Below the pieces are notes generated by a model. The model ran no database searches and was not told the DNA's origin. It saw only the letters and a list, made by a program, of their open reading frames with translations. From assembly GCF_052857255.1 (NCBI RefSeq), contig NC_135507.1, positions 72,055,721 through 72,119,720 of the forward strand: a stretch of 64,000 bases of DNA, written 5' to 3'. Source of the DNA: Amblyomma americanum. Its lineage: Eukaryota > Arthropoda > Arachnida > Ixodida > Ixodidae. This document shows positions 18,136-30,363 of this stretch, piece after piece. The translations under genes were made by a program, and so were the position numbers. The stretch's first letter is position 1; each line of letters starts with the position of its first letter.

Positions 18136-20560
18136 CAGACAGCCGAGGTCATTAGGGGACGACCGAACACCCTACGAGAAGGTCACTGTATCAGAAAACT
18201 CAACTTTCTTCGACCGTTTATGCATCTGTCGTCACTTGCCCCGAAGAGCACATTACGGAAATGAGCTAGAGGGTGGTAACGAGCCAGTTCATCCCGCAAA
18301 TATATCCGAAAATGCACTTATTCCTGTAAAACTTTGTGATGCGCAAATGATCGCGGATGATTGCTTTTTGGAAATGAGCCCAACGTGTTAAGAAGCAGTC
18401 AGCTTAAAGCACAAGAGCTCTAAAAATCAGGAAGGGTGGCCCGAGTGTTGCACCATTCTTAAGTTGATATTTTGATCTGCGTATTTCTGCATGATAGGAA
18501 TGTATACATGCACATCGTTTGAAGCGTAGATTGCAGTTGCGCTCTCTGCTAATTAAAGCAAGTAACAAAAAAATTTACAAGCATGTCCTGTCGAGATTAA
18601 ACTGCGCAAAGACATGAACGCGGTACCAAGAAATTATACAAACAGTGCAAGCACTGAAATTTAGGAATCCAAGTTGTTGAAAGTAAAAAACAGCGTTTTG
18701 GGAACCAAGATGTTGACGATTAAAAACCTAAGCGCCTGGAAGTTTACAACCAAGATTTTTTACTGAGAAAGCACCGACTTTCACCAACGAGCCTTCAACA
18801 ACGAAGTCTGCGGTAAGTGTTATTCGTTCCTTCTTTGCCCGTACGCTAGTGTCCGCGCGGCTGAATCTCAGCACGAACTATTTCCAAGTCCTCCTTGTCA
18901 TGTCACGTGACCATGCTGGAACAGAAGAAGAACGAAGCTAAAAAATTGTAAACAAGCTGACCCCCTCAACCTGGAAATAAATTTGGCGGTGCAAAGCTGC
19001 AAGTGACAAAGGTACGTATACATAGCGCATATAATCTCCGACAAACTGGATGATATTTTTAAGCAGCTGGTTTTTAGCCAGTCGTGGTTGCAGGCATAGC
19101 AAATAATATTCGAAAGTCAGTACAAAAGCAATCGCGTTTGGGAAGTACAATCTTTTTTTTTCTTCCAGAGAAAAAGAAAATGCAAACTTTGACAAAATAA
19201 GGCAGAGTGCTCTGGTTTTTGAAGTTCATCAAAGAGAATTTTCAACACGTTTTCGCTCGCCTTCCTCCCACTGTTTATCCCCGGACGCTCGAGCCCGCGG
19301 GTGCTTTAGTGTCCTTCCAACACCGGTACCCTTAATAAGCCTTTGCGATACATTCCACCCCGAACATGCGGGCCGTACAACGTTTGTCATCTCGGCATTT
19401 AACTAAGCAAACATCGAGTAACTGCGACGCAACCGCGGGCACAAAGCAGCATGGCACAAAACACACCCATGCCTAATTCGAAGCCTTGTTAGCGTTTTGT
19501 GTCCGGTACGAAATGCGGCACACGAGCCGAGCAAATTAGAAACCCGGGAGGTGCTGCCTCATTACGGCCTTTGTTTTGGCACTGCGTGGGCCAGCAGCAT
19601 AGCAGGAGTCTTCGTCATCAGTCATCGTTAAGAGGACGCTAATACGGGGGAACAACTCCTCACTCTCCCACCGCCCATTCGCCTGCCGTAACTCAGAATA
19701 AGGTTCCGCCGTTTTGCTGGGGTGTTGCCAGAGGTTACATGAAACTTCGAAACAAAAACGAAAAAGAGTTATCTGCTATTCTGTGTAATGAACTTGTGTT
19801 GCGGTGTTCCGGTCATGTGGTCAGAGATTCACAACGCTTACGTCACGCTAGCGCTTTCGACGATTGGCTGGCGAGATTATTGCTTCAGGCTAACGTCATC
19901 GCGCTGTCGCATGCGAATACCGCCTCAGACGTTGGAATCACGCTTCAAAAAAAGTAGCGATGGCTATTTGTGAGTGCCGAATATTTTCTTTAATGTACTT
20001 GGAAGCTGGGCAGCGCCAGCGAAATGAAGGAAACGCCATGGTGTGGGTCATAACCTCGTCTCCATTTCTCTAACATGGGAGAATTCGTCGAGACTATAAA
20101 TTTTTCTTGCAAGCGCACTCGCCACGCGTGTCTTTTCACCCGAGCGACCCTTGTTGTCAAACGATGCTTTTGTTGTCCCAAAAAGGGAAGATTCTGGCGC
20201 ACTCAACCCTGTTGCCCTTAATTCTTGATTCCCTGTATCGAGGTCACAGTTTAAGGAACATTCAGCTCCCCAAGGAGATGAAGAAGGACCATTTGCCCTG
20301 GTGCTCGTTTCGAGCGTTCCTTAAACATGTTTTTTTTTAACTCCAGAAGTTAAAGCTGTCAATTTTCTTGGCTTCAAAATGCAATCGCTAATAAAACACT
20401 TACTTCGAGTCAAACATGTTCCCTTCAATTTACTTATTTCAATCGAATATGAATTCGTTGACTCGGATTCCTCTCGAAGCGAAATAATTCTATTCCGTCG
20501 CGCCTTGTCGTTGACTACCTCGATCGTGGATAGATAGGATTTGTCCGGTGGCCGCCCAAG
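18136..20560. other. No recognised feature
   Basis: 2.4 kb without an identified repeat family. There are isolated E-boxes (GTCACGTGACC near 18,902) and short open frames only. Probably intron or intergenic sequence. Confidence 0.4.
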
Positions 20561-20561
20561 A

Positions 20562-21318
20562 AAAAAAAATTGCAGGGTACACTTAAGCTCCGCCTTAACG
20601 ATTGATACGATACCATATTGGGTTATAATAATAATTGGTTTTGGGGGAAAGGAAATGGCGCAGTATCTGTCTCATATATCGTTGGACACCTGAACCGCGC
20701 CGTAAGGGAAGGTATAAAGGAGGGAGTGAAAGAAGAAAGGAACAAAGAGGTGCCGTAGTGGAGGGCTCCGGAATAATTTCGTCCACCTGGGGATCTTTAA
20801 CGTGCACTGACATCGCACAGCACACGGGCGCCTTAGCGTTTTGCCTCTATAAAAACACAGCCGCTGCGGTCGGGTTCGAACCCGAGAAATCCGGATCAGT
20901 AGCCGAGCGCTCTAACCACTGAGCCACCGCGGCGGGTTAATTGGGTTAATTCCCAAATATGCAGAAGGTCATTCTCCAGACAGTCCTCATACCCCTCCTG
21001 GCTCAGTGATGCAGCGGTTAAACGATGCGCCCCTGCCCTGCGACGGAAGGTGCTCCCAGTGATGGGCCTTGTATGACCCGAGTGACCAATCATTAATTTA
21101 ACTGCCACCTGCCACGGTGGTCAGTTTGCTCATTACCCAGTGGGCAGGTTGTGGTGATGCCGCAAGGTAATGTGACCAAGGTGGCCCACCTGCCTCCTAG
21201 GTTGCTCTCTGGGTACCACCTGCCAGGGTTATGCTCGTGATTTTTAGTTCACGACGACGACGCTGAGAACGCCGACACTGGATTTTCTGGAGAACAAGGC
21301 CTTTAACGCTGTCGAGTT
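20562..21318 (+). repeat. Family G repeat interrupted by Ruka
   Basis: The 5' end (20,562-20,625, cttaagctccgccttaacg) and the remainder (20,940-21,318) are consecutive parts of family G. The remainder has GGGTTAATTCCCAAATATGC, a CAGTGATGCAGCGGTTAA tRNA-like block, TTTAACTGCCACCTGCCA and GGATTTTCTGGAGAAC. They flank the Ruka at 20,626-20,939. Confidence 0.75.
20626..20939 (-). mobile_element. Full-length Ruka-like SINE with 9-bp TSD
   Basis: ATTGGGTTA occurs at 20,617-20,625 and 20,940-20,948. Complete head, body and (AAT)n tail. Inserted inside a family G copy. Confidence 0.93.
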
Positions 21319-21321
21319 AAA

Positions 21322-21540
21322 AAAAAGGTTTTTGAGGTAAGGGGAGGGGCGGTACCTGTCTCGCTTCTCTGTGAGCATTTCTACCGCGCCACAAGGGAAG
21401 GTAGGAGAGAAGGAGTGCAAGAAGAAAGAGCGAAAGAGGAGCCACAGTGAAGGGCTTCGGATATATCTTGACCACCTTCACCGATATTGCGCAGTACGCG
21501 GGCCTTTTTGCATTTCGCCTCCATCGAAACCACAGATTGA
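21322..21540 (-). mobile_element. Diverged Ruka-like SINE
   Basis: It keeps the block order (ggcggtacctgtctc, ctaccgcgcc-caagggaagg, agtgaagggcttcgg, gcatttcgcctccatcg) with many substitutions. It is an old copy or a sister subfamily. Confidence 0.6.
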
Positions 21541-22066
21541 GCTGTCTTACTAACAAATCCATGCGTTCCACAGAAAGAGCTGTTACGGTGATTAACGCTC
21601 GACCGTGGGCTGGTTGGTGAGAAACTAACCTCCTGTTCTCTTCTTTCTTTCTGTCGCATGTAAAAACAAACATTCGAGGCTTTTCACCTCTGCTGCACCA
21701 TGCCCGCCTGACTCTCTTCCCTGTGGATGAAATGAAAACTTAGTGCCGCACCTTAGTGCCCCCCCCCCCCCCCCCGGGCTTGGCCAGCGTGATTAAGGGG
21801 CGACACGGTGGGGTAACGTGACCACACAGTCGCAACAACACATTGTGTGGTCATGAGAGGCGCTTTTAAGAATCACCGCACAGTGTGTGCTCGTTCTCAA
21901 CGGCGCCCACCCATTGTCCGACACGAACAACATTCCAGCTGGTCAGCGAGCGAACGCGGAAGCTTAGCGATGTCTTTTGCAAGAGAGGCACAATTACAGC
22001 ATATGAAACAGTGCTTAGCGTGTTTTCCCATTTCTAATGCGAGAGCGTTTTGGTTGTGAGTGAGTA
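21541..22066. other. No recognised feature; poly(C) tract
   Basis: Contains 17 consecutive C residues at 21,759-21,775; nothing else recognised. Confidence 0.5.
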
Positions 22067-22067
22067 A

Positions 22068-22728
22068 CAACATTATTTATCCCAAAAGGAAGGAGAAGGA
22101 AGGGTACTCCTATGTTGGATAGGCCCCTCCTTCCCTTTGAGCCACGATCTTGTCCTGGAGATCAGGAGCAGAGCTGCGAAGGGCTATACGCTCAATGCTT
22201 CTTAGAATGAATATTGAGGGATTGTGGTTGGGGATGACGAACTCAGCCCCACAGGATGCGGTCGAGGTTGGCTTTGGCTGAGAAGAGATTATAAGCCGAA
22301 GAGGGGGCAGATGGCTGCAGGTGGAAGAGGTGGCGGAAGGAGGGAGTGGGAAAAGTTAGAGTCTGAAGATGACGCCTCAGAACGTCGCGATTCGAGAGGT
22401 TTTGTGGTGGGCAGGGGGGTATACAAGGCGACCGAGGCGATATAATGGCCACATATGTCATGAAAGGAGAGGGGGCGGTCCCGTGCACTGAGCGGGGCAG
22501 CATGGTTGAACGCGGACTCCATGACCGGCACCCGGAGAGTGCTACCTCCGGTGCGAGCGTGAGACACCTGGTTGTCAGCCTCGTTATGAAGTGGGTTGGA
22601 GGGTGTTTAGGAGAAGGGACAGGGTGCGCCGAAATTGTGGATGGCTGATTTTGAATCGGTGACTATGGTGGTAATACAGGAGGGTGGTTACAGCAAAAGT
22701 GAGGGCCGCTTCCTCCGCCTCCTCCGAA
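22068..22728 (-). mobile_element. LINE 3' portion with RNase H remnant
   Basis: The minus strand carries an RNase H-like EEAEEAALTFAV segment (near 22,690-22,725). A long decayed C-terminal region follows, then a 3' end ctccttccttttgggataaa. Open frames are broken. A family G fragment abuts at 22,730. Confidence 0.45.
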
Positions 22729-22729
22729 G

Positions 22730-22905
22730 AGGAGGTGGGCAGGTTGTGATGACAACCAACAAAATCACGTGACCTAGGTGGCCCACCTGCCTCCTAGGTT
22801 ACTCTCTGGAGAGTACCTTCTAGAGTCATGATTGTGATTTTTCGCTCACAATGCCGACAACGCCGACACCGAAATTTCTGGCCGACACGCGGTTACCCTC
22901 GTCTC
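22730..22905 (+). repeat. Family G fragment
   Basis: Begins ggtgggcaggttgtgatgac, then ATCACGTGACCTAGGTGGCC and gtgatttttcgctcacaatg. Confidence 0.7.
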
Positions 22906-23057
22906 TGTGGCGAAGCAAAGTTTGGCTACATCGCGTCAAAATACATGCGCTTTCGAGAAGCTTGAAGGCAAAAAAGCCTCTCCAGTGCACGTAACTCGTT
23001 GAAATGGCCAAACTTTGTTGGGCCAAAGCGCCGAGGGTTAAGCGTTTTCGAAAGTCT

Positions 23058-23391
23058 AAATCTTTATCTTATTCTTTATCTCATACACCCACCTAACTTT
23101 CTGCCGCCCTTTGCTACGCTTGCCTTCCCTTGGAATCCACTTCCTAACCCTTAAATACCAGCAGTTATCTTGCCTTCGCATTACATGCCCTGCCCAAGCC
23201 CATTTCTTTCTCTTGATTTCAACTAGGATGTCATTAACCCGCGTTTGTTCCCTGACCCACTCTGCCCGCTTCCGGTCTCGGTCTCTTAACGTTGCACCTG
23301 TCATTTTTCTTTCCACGGCTCGCTGTGTTGTCCTTAACTTAAGTTGAACCCTTTTCGTTAGCCTCGACGTTTCTTCCCCGTAGGTGAATGT
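23058..23391 (-). mobile_element. RTE-like LINE ORF2 C-terminus
   Basis: The minus-strand peptide begins MERKMTGATLRDRDRKRAEW, then KRKKWAWAGHVMRRQDNCW, WIPREGKRSKGRQKVRW. The WAGHVMRR-DN-W motif is the hallmark of the region after the reverse transcriptase in RTE-like elements. It is lost from the copy at 430-796. A second LINE inserted at its upstream edge (23,405). Confidence 0.8.
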
Positions 23392-23404
23392 TCGAATACC
23401 TTCT

Positions 23405-24196
23405 ATTTCCTAGTAGACTGGCCGCCTGCCTGGAAACTAGGCCTTTGCCGAAGTTCCTAACAGCCGCCTATTGTCTGAGAGAATAGTTTTGGCTCTAGTA
23501 CCTGTACATGCTAGCGCTATTGCAGCCCCTTCAGCTATTAAAGCGTTACGTGTATTAACGGATCCAGTTACCTTCTGGGAGCGGTTCCCATCTACCGCTA
23601 CTATGGCCGCTAAACGGGGAGGTTTCAGTCATCTGGTCATGAGGGTCTACCAGGAAATGAGGCTGCCCATCGCCTCGCTCGAGATGTATACACCCGAGCG
23701 GCCGTAGAGACCCCGCTATCAGGAGACAGACACACCCTCATCACCTACAAGGAGCTTTCTGGGACTCCCAGATTATGCCGAAGGATCTATCCACCACCAG
23801 ATAGGTCCCGAACATCCTCAGAATGTAGGGCCTGGCGAAAAAAACAGGCCAATCGCTTCTTCCCTTATGGTTCTCTGCATAATGAGCTTACAGGCGACCC
23901 GGAGGCTTGGAATCTCTGCAACGTACCTCTGAGTCAAAATCATCTAATCTGGCAATGGCTCGAAACTCCGGGAGCTAAAGAGACCGATCCCCTTGATCAA
24001 GTTGCCTGGGGGTCCTACATCCGCAGCCCGAATGCGGATGTACAAAAGGTCGTCCTACGCCTGGCGGAAGAGGCTTACTCCAAAACCTTCTCTGCGGTCA
24101 CTGCTCAGTAGGGCCGGCAATGGGGAGGCCCTCCCTCTGGCTCAGCCCCTGCCCCGAGGTCCATGTCGGTGTAAATAAAGTCTCTCTCTCTCTCTC
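23405..24196 (+). mobile_element. 5'-truncated RNase H LINE with 13-bp TSD
   Basis: TCGAATACCTTCT flanks it at 23,392-23,404 and 24,197-24,209. Translation across decayed frames gives the end of an RNase H domain (arginine, alanine-rich GHLG-NEAAHRLAR-type segment) and a Trp-rich C-terminus (ECRAWRKKQANRFF, LIWQWLETPG, VAWGSYIRSPN). The 3' UTR ends ggtgtaaataaag(TC)n. It is truncated at the reverse transcriptase and therefore dead on arrival. Confidence 0.75.
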
Positions 24197-24209
24197 TCGA
24201 ATACCTTCT

Positions 24210-26133
24210 GTTGAATTTTCATATAGGATTATACTAGCCCGACCCACTCTTTCACCTTAATCCACCTACTAATCACCCCTAATCCACATAAATCAATCTT
24301 ATTCCACCCACTAATAAATTTTCTGGGGTGGGCCTACTTCAAGAATTTGGAGTTCCTTTAAAATAAATGGGGGTTGGCCAACTTCCAAATGTTATGGCGT
24401 TTTCTTCATTAAGAATATGGTAAAAAAGGCACCAAGATTTTTATCTGTTTTTGTTTGGTTGTACGCAGAAAGTCAACGCAGTAGTTTTCTGCGCTTAACG
24501 TTGTTTTCGTTTGCGTAGATGAAGTTCGGAGAATCGATTGCGGTGGAAGTCTAAGCTGGTCATCATAATAGGCGTGCGCAGAAGGGGGAGGGGAGAAGGA
24601 GCAGTGGTTCCCATAGACACTTGGAAGGGGGGCGCAAACTTTGTACCATATTGCTCCTTGCAACTCAGAAGACTCGATCGGGCGCTATATATATTAATCT
24701 TTGCCCACCGCCCCCTTATGGAGAGACCTTCGCACGCCTATGCTGGTCATGTACCGAAGTTTGGTCCCTGTTTGGCTTCCAGCGCTCGTATGCCGGCCGC
24801 GGTGTATTAAGAGCGGCGTCTCCACGTCAAAGCGACACACGACAATACAGTGCGAGTCAGGGCAGCGCAGAACGCAGCACTACAGCCACAGCGTCGTAAC
24901 CGAAAAGCACGACGAAACAGCAGCGCAGCGCTACGGAACAAGTGTGTGATTGAGCATTAGGATGATATAGCGAAAAAAGCACAAAGTTCCCGCCTTAGCA
25001 AGCCCGCTGCTTTCACAATGAGAGCACATGCACACCTCATCAATAACCGCTTACTGACGTTAATGTATAGATTTTTTTTTGTTCTCGAGTCACGACCGTA
25101 AAATACGTGCTTAGTACCTAGGGCGCCTTTCTTTTCTGCGGGACCCTTTCTAAGCTTGAGGGCTTAGCGATGTGTGCTTAATTTAGCAACAGAAAAAGCG
25201 CAAAACATGCAACTAGATGCGGTGCACGCCAGAGTGTCTCAGAATTAAGCTGGTTTTAGTCACTCTTTTCTTCACTATTCCTCGCACATTTTCACCATCA
25301 GGTGGTGAAGATGTGTGAGGGCCCTGTCGAGACCTGGCATATGTTACTGCACCCTGCACTTTTCATATGTGTGTAAATCTGGACGGTGTAAAAAATTGCA
25401 AAGAAATAGTCATATGACATTCACCTGTGCGGATTCAGTGCTGTTTCCTCAGCCAGCTGTTTTTAGTGTTTTGTCTGAGTGCTGTTTTTTCACTGCTCTT
25501 TTTTTTTTGGTGGTGTTCTGACGCGTGCTGTTAATTTTCCGCGTGCCAACCAATCGCCAACCAAACTACAACTGACCAAGGAAGACAAATTAAGAAATTC
25601 TTAGCCAGGAGAAGATAACTATTAGCTGAGGTTATTTTAACACCGAAGGTGCGAGGACTCGTCTTCAGAAACACCTCGGTTGTATATCCTCTCCAGGAAC
25701 TAATATGTTAGGGTTCTTGTGTTGCCACCTCAGTTTTCTTGTTCGCGTTTCATTCGTTGTTGATAGTGCACTATATTTCTATATCAGTAGCTTACAGTCT
25801 ACCAATATTCAAAATTTTTTTCAAGAATGCTGAACATGTAGAGACCCGCTTACGCAATGTCATCCCCTAGTTGGTTTTCTATGGCAATCTTAACTGCTCG
25901 ATGCGATCGAAGGAAACACTATAAAGAAAGATTTTGCTACTTATCAGAAGGATGAATCATTACTTTCAATATTTCTATGCCTGTAATCAATTTTTGTAAT
26001 CAAATTTTTGTCCAAGAATGTTGGACACGTAGAGACACGCCTACGCTGTCATCCCCTGCCGTATTTTTACTAACAAGCGTGGAAAACGTCAAAACGAATG
26101 TTCTTTCTTGTTTGTTCTTTGCTTTATGAGGTT
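24210..26133. other. No recognised gene; one 190-bp-spaced duplication
   Basis: Mostly AT-rich. A 60-base block (aagaatg-tg-acatgtagagac to tgtcatcccct) at about 25,807-25,869 recurs directly at 25,999-26,060. Confidence 0.5.
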
Positions 26134-26312
26134 TAATGACTATGAGGGACGCCGTAGTGAAAGGCTCCGGATAATTTCGACCACCCGAGGTTCTTTACCG
26201 TGAAATGACATCGCGCAGTGCACGGGCCTCTGTAGAGTTTCGCCTCCACCGCAGTCGCATTCGGGATCAAACGCTCATTTTTCGGCTCAGTAGCTGAGTG
26301 CCATAAAGGCTC
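26134..26312 (-). mobile_element. SINE-2, diverged
   Basis: Reverse-complement body (ctatgagggacgccgtagtg, tttcgaccaccc, gcgcagtgcacgggcctc, tttcgcctcca) with a damaged head. Confidence 0.75.
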
Positions 26313-27328
26313 TTTCTATTTATGTGGCGAAAATTCACGAAGTCTCATAAACCATATAGCCCAGAGCTTGTTTCGCAAGAAAATTTCAGCTGCGAGTGCA
26401 GCAGGATTTCACTTGTTTCGTTCTTTTCCGTAGTATCTCGTCACGCTGCTTTTTCCAGCACATATGAAAAAACTCGGCAGCACTTAATTTTTTTTTTCTA
26501 TGTGCAAGTTGGCCATGCAGGGTGTAGCGTGCCCGCGCTGAAAGCACTGCGCGCTGAAATAAAAAAAAAGCGTTCTAGGTAGCATAAAATCACGTTGACG
26601 TGTTCGACTGCTTTCACACAAACGTAAATTGATTGGGAGACTCCACTTACGGTTGAGACCGCACAGTTTTCAGGACCGCTGCCAAGATGGGGAAAAGAAA
26701 AAGATTCAGCATTAATACATTCGGTACGACACTGAACAGGGTAACATAGAGACACAGTTAAACCTCGTTGTAATATAGAAACGTGCGGGTCGGAATAATG
26801 CTTAAAACAAACGTAATCTTTCTTGAAAGCTTCCAGGCCCCGTAAATAATGTCTTTGTTTAACTAAGTAAAACGTTCTTTCTAACCGATGCAATGAAGTT
26901 TTTCTTGCTAGGCTCCGTTTTTTGCTGCGAATGAGGTCCGATCAGCTTGGTAGTGCGAATTCGATGACAACTTCCACACCCCCAAGAGCTTGTGTGGCGA
27001 AGTGCCAAATGTGCTAGCGATTTCGTGGATGCTGGCCGCCGTAATCCGGGGACTGCAGGCTTTGGTGAGCATGAAAATGGTTCAACCAAATGAAGAGCAG
27101 TCAGTTCAATTTTGTTTATAGCGCATGGAGTTAATTCTTTATTTGCCCTTGCTATTGTAAAATCCTAGTGGCCGACATCTTCAATAAAGGCGTATGAACA
27201 GCCGCTACAAAATTTTTGAAGGATGCCTGTTCTCGACCACGAATTTATTGTATCGTTCCCCCGCGGCCCAGAGGTCACCTGATGTTGATGCCAACTGGTG
27301 AAGTATGCGAATTTCCTTGCATTTAAAA
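26313..27328. other. No recognised feature
   Basis: A GC-richer patch on the minus strand (about 26,920-27,060) reads RITAASIHEIASTFGTSPHK with an acceptor-like aagcctgcag before it. No donor, family or neighbour supports an exon call. Confidence 0.35.
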
Positions 27329-27330
27329 CA

Positions 27331-27558
27331 CTTATGGGGGTTTAACGACCCAAAACTACTCAGGCCATGAGAGACACCGTAGTGAAGGGCTCCGGAAATT
27401 TCGACCACCTAGGGTTCTTTAACGTGCAATGACATCGCACGGAACACGGGCCTCTAGAATTTCGCTTCCATCGAAATTCGTCCACCACGGCCGGGATCGA
27501 ACTCGCATCTTTCGGGTCAGCAGCCGAGCACCATAACCACTGAGCCACCGCGGCGGCC
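27331..27558 (-). mobile_element. SINE-2 with probable TSD
   Basis: Head GCCGCCGCGGTGGCTCAGTG, B-box region GAGTTCGATCCCGG and body GCACGTTAAAGAACCCTAGG. CATTTAAAA lies on both sides (near 27,319 and 27,559). Confidence 0.88.
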
Positions 27559-27559
27559 A

Positions 27560-28002
27560 CATTTAAAAAAAATTCACACGATTTCCATCCGTGATTGCAC
27601 CGAAATGTTTTTTTTTTCCACACACCCGCATCCCGTAAACTTTTACTGCCAACTGTACCGTAACAAAACCATTGTTGAAACAAAAAAAAAACAAATCTTG
27701 TGTATTTCGTAAACTTTGCCGTTATAAGCTGAAGTTTCGGAGGTGAATCGTTATAAAAGTGAGCATGAACTTTTTTTTTTTAACGTAAGTTGACTTAACC
27801 GCCATGGATTCATTTGTATTATGTTTACTCTGTGCCGATAAATAACAGATAGCAAACAGTGTTGGCAGAAGGCTTCCATAATGCAAGAGATATAGGTTAA
27901 AGCAGTGGGCGTGGTCAAGCTGAGGCATATAGGCGCAAGCCGCAGAGCAGTGACGACACCTTGACAAGCCACATTTAAGCGATAAGTTCCTTCCGAGAAA
28001 AA
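27560..28002. other. No recognised feature
   Basis: AT-rich with several homopolymer T and A runs. Confidence 0.4.
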
Positions 28003-28140
28003 AAAAATGTTTTTGAAGACATTAACCGCGCAGTAACTGTCTCACTCAATCTTGGACACCTCAGTCGCCCTGTGGGAAGGGAGGAAGGTGGGAGTGAAAG
28101 AGGAAAGAGAGAAAGTAGTGCCGCAGTGGAAGGCTTAAAG
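28003..28140 (-). mobile_element. Diverged Ruka-like SINE, 3' part
   Basis: Blocks cgcgcagtaactgtctcactc, ggacacctcagtcgccctg-gggaaggga, aaagtagtgccgcagtgga. Confidence 0.55.
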
Positions 28141-28756
28141 CGACTAGGAGGTAATGAATGCGAAGTCTTTTCGGGCTAGCATTTGAAATGGTGACGTAAT
28201 CGTCGATTAGAACCACGACGGCTTTAAAAGGAAGGGGGAGGCTGGGGGAAGGGGGAGGGGGGCAAAGTCATCCGGTAAAGGCATCAAAAGCTGCTAATGC
28301 TATCGCATTGCGTACATATGATGGAATTAGGTGTCCCTGTGAATTTAACCTTTTCCGTGAACCAGAATCCCGCGAACTTCTCTCCTTTACTGCACATAGC
28401 CAATTACGTTTGTGTTAGGAAGAAAAAAGTAAGAAGGACCTGTTTGTAGTTCGTATTGGACGAGCGAAGCGTGTAAAGATTTTTTTTTTCAGAGACCGCT
28501 GGTAACAACATTTTCTACAATATTCTTGTCGCATATACCCTGCGACGTTACTGCAGCAGTTGCGCGGTATGAATTGGCGTGATCAGTGACGTCATCGGGT
28601 AGAGCGAGCGGGAGCGAGGATTGATATAGGATTAGACGCATTTGAAGGAGTTTGCCAAGAAGCCTTAGTGCTTGCTGCCAAGAAATAGTGATATTTTGTT
28701 TTGTTTTGAAGACGCCAGGGCAGCTTGACCAATCGGTCGCGGCTAATGGACAAGAT

Positions 28757-28887
28757 ATGACTTATGCCATGGCTAATGCGTTTTTATGGTCTGGACTAAG
28801 TGTCGTCAAGGGACTATTTTCTCGGACATTTCAACCTAGAGGAGCCAAGAGCAGACCGTGGAAAAGCTCGTACCCTTTAGAAAACCG
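28757..28887 (+). CDS. Candidate first coding exon
   Basis: From the ATG at 28,757 the frame reads MTYAMANAFLWSGLSVVKGL, then an Arg/Lys-rich stretch (FSRTFQPRGAKSRPWKSSY). It runs into a strong donor AAAACCG|GTAAGT, leaving phase 2. An acceptor-like tract (tattttgttttgttttgaag, ending at 28,711) could start the exon at 28,712, with the frame still open. Upstream, TGACGTCA at about 28,587 could belong to a promoter. The hydrophobic N-terminus followed by a basic segment suits a signal anchor or an organelle-targeted protein. I recognise no family and found no partner exon. Confidence 0.35.
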
Positions 28888-29175
28888 GTAAGTTCGCGGC
28901 GCTACTGGGGTTTGGACCCCGCACCTCCCACATAAGTGGTAGATGTGTAAGCTAATATATATAGGCCATCGCTGTGGTCCAGCCAAGATATCAGCTAGGC
29001 ATGCATACACGAAGAAGCTACTCATAATTAATGTGTAGCGACCACAAAGTGTTGGTCGCTAAAATGAAATAGGCGCATAAGCACTATCATGAAAAGAGAT
29101 TTCACGCTCACACACGTACAGTATTATTTCATTTACATGCGTGCTGGGCGTGCCCCACAAATATTTTGGAAAGTC

Positions 29176-30165
29176 CTATACCTATCATCACCATCATCAG
29201 CCTGACTACGCCCACTGTAGTACAAAAGCCTCTCCTATATCTCTCCAATTAACCCTGTCCTGTGCCAGCTGCGACCACCACCCCCGCAAACTTCTTAATC
29301 TCCTCCGCCCACCTAACCATCTGCCGCCCCCTGTTGAGCTTGCCTTCTCTTGGAATCCACGTCCTTACCCTGCGGTTATCTTGCCTTCGCGTTACATGCC
29401 CTGCCCAAGCCCATTTCTTCCACTTCGATTTCGACTAGGCTGTCATTAACCCGCGTTTGTTCCCTCACCTACTCTGCCCACTTCCGGTCTCCGAATGTTG
29501 CACCTATCGTTTTACTTACCGTAGCTCGCTGCGTTGTCCTTAAGCTGAACCCTTTTCGTTAGCCTCCACGTTTCTACCCCGTAGGTGAGTGCCGGTAAGA
29601 CACAGTTGTGAAATAATTTTCTCTTGAGGTTCCGGCCGCGGCGGTCGAATTCCGATGGAGGCGAATTTCTAGAGGCCCGTGTACTGTGCGATGTCAGTGC
29701 ACGTTAAAGAACGCCAGGTGGTCGAAATTTCCGGAGCCCTTCACTACGGCGTCTCTCATAGCCTGAGTCGCTTTGGGACGTTAAACCCATTTAAACCAAA
29801 CCAAACTTTTGAGGGACATTGGTTAAACTGCCATTCATGATCTGAGAGACAATGCCATATGTGCTCCACCCAATTCTTATTCTTCTCTTATTTCACTCTC
29901 GTGATCCGCACCTGCGGTCACAACGTGCCATAAGTAGACGCATTCCCTTACCACTTCCAGCACCTCGCTATCAATTGTGAACTGCTGTTCTCTTCCGAGA
30001 CTTCCGATACCTAGCATCTCAGTAGCATCCTCAACAAAAAACGCCGCACACCTTATAGCATCATTTCTGCGAGGCCTGCTCAACGATCCTACAGCTGTCG
30101 ATGCCGTGCCCCGTACGTAAGAGCATGTAAGTGCGTCGCAGCTTCCTGTCGTGCACCTCACCGGT
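29176..30165 (-). mobile_element. RTE-like LINE, 3' portion, split by SINE-2
   Basis: The minus strand runs from ORF2 internal sequence near 30,165 to the 3' (TGA)n-type end near 29,176. A recognisable segment is MLGIGSLGREQQFTIDSEVL with V-YLW-V and ESEIREE, the post-reverse-transcriptase 'L-YLG-EI-R' region. It is broken at about 29,633/29,809 by an inserted SINE-2. Frames are disrupted throughout. Confidence 0.75.
29634..29808 (+). mobile_element. SINE-2, 5'-truncated, inside RTE-like LINE
   Basis: Starts within the head at ggccgcggcggtcgaattcc and continues to an aaaccaaaccaaac tail. TTGAGG precedes it and recurs after it, consistent with a short TSD. Confidence 0.85.
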
Positions 30166-30363
30166 TTAAGATGCACGAAGCATCCAATAGCTGCGATGAG
30201 GAACACAAGCGAAACGTTACTCGCTCCGGCATCGGCGCTTCGCGCTCGTTCACACGCGTTACTTGTATGCTTACATGGTTGAATAAGCATGAACTGAGGA
30301 CGCGACTCGGCAGCTGGCGCCAAATTTTGCTCCCATGTGCATACAAGTAAGACCGAAAACAAG

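Noticed and set aside
26859..27089. Minus-strand exon near 26.9-27.1 kb
   Set aside because: An acceptor-like site is present but there is no matching donor, neighbour in phase or recognisable motif.
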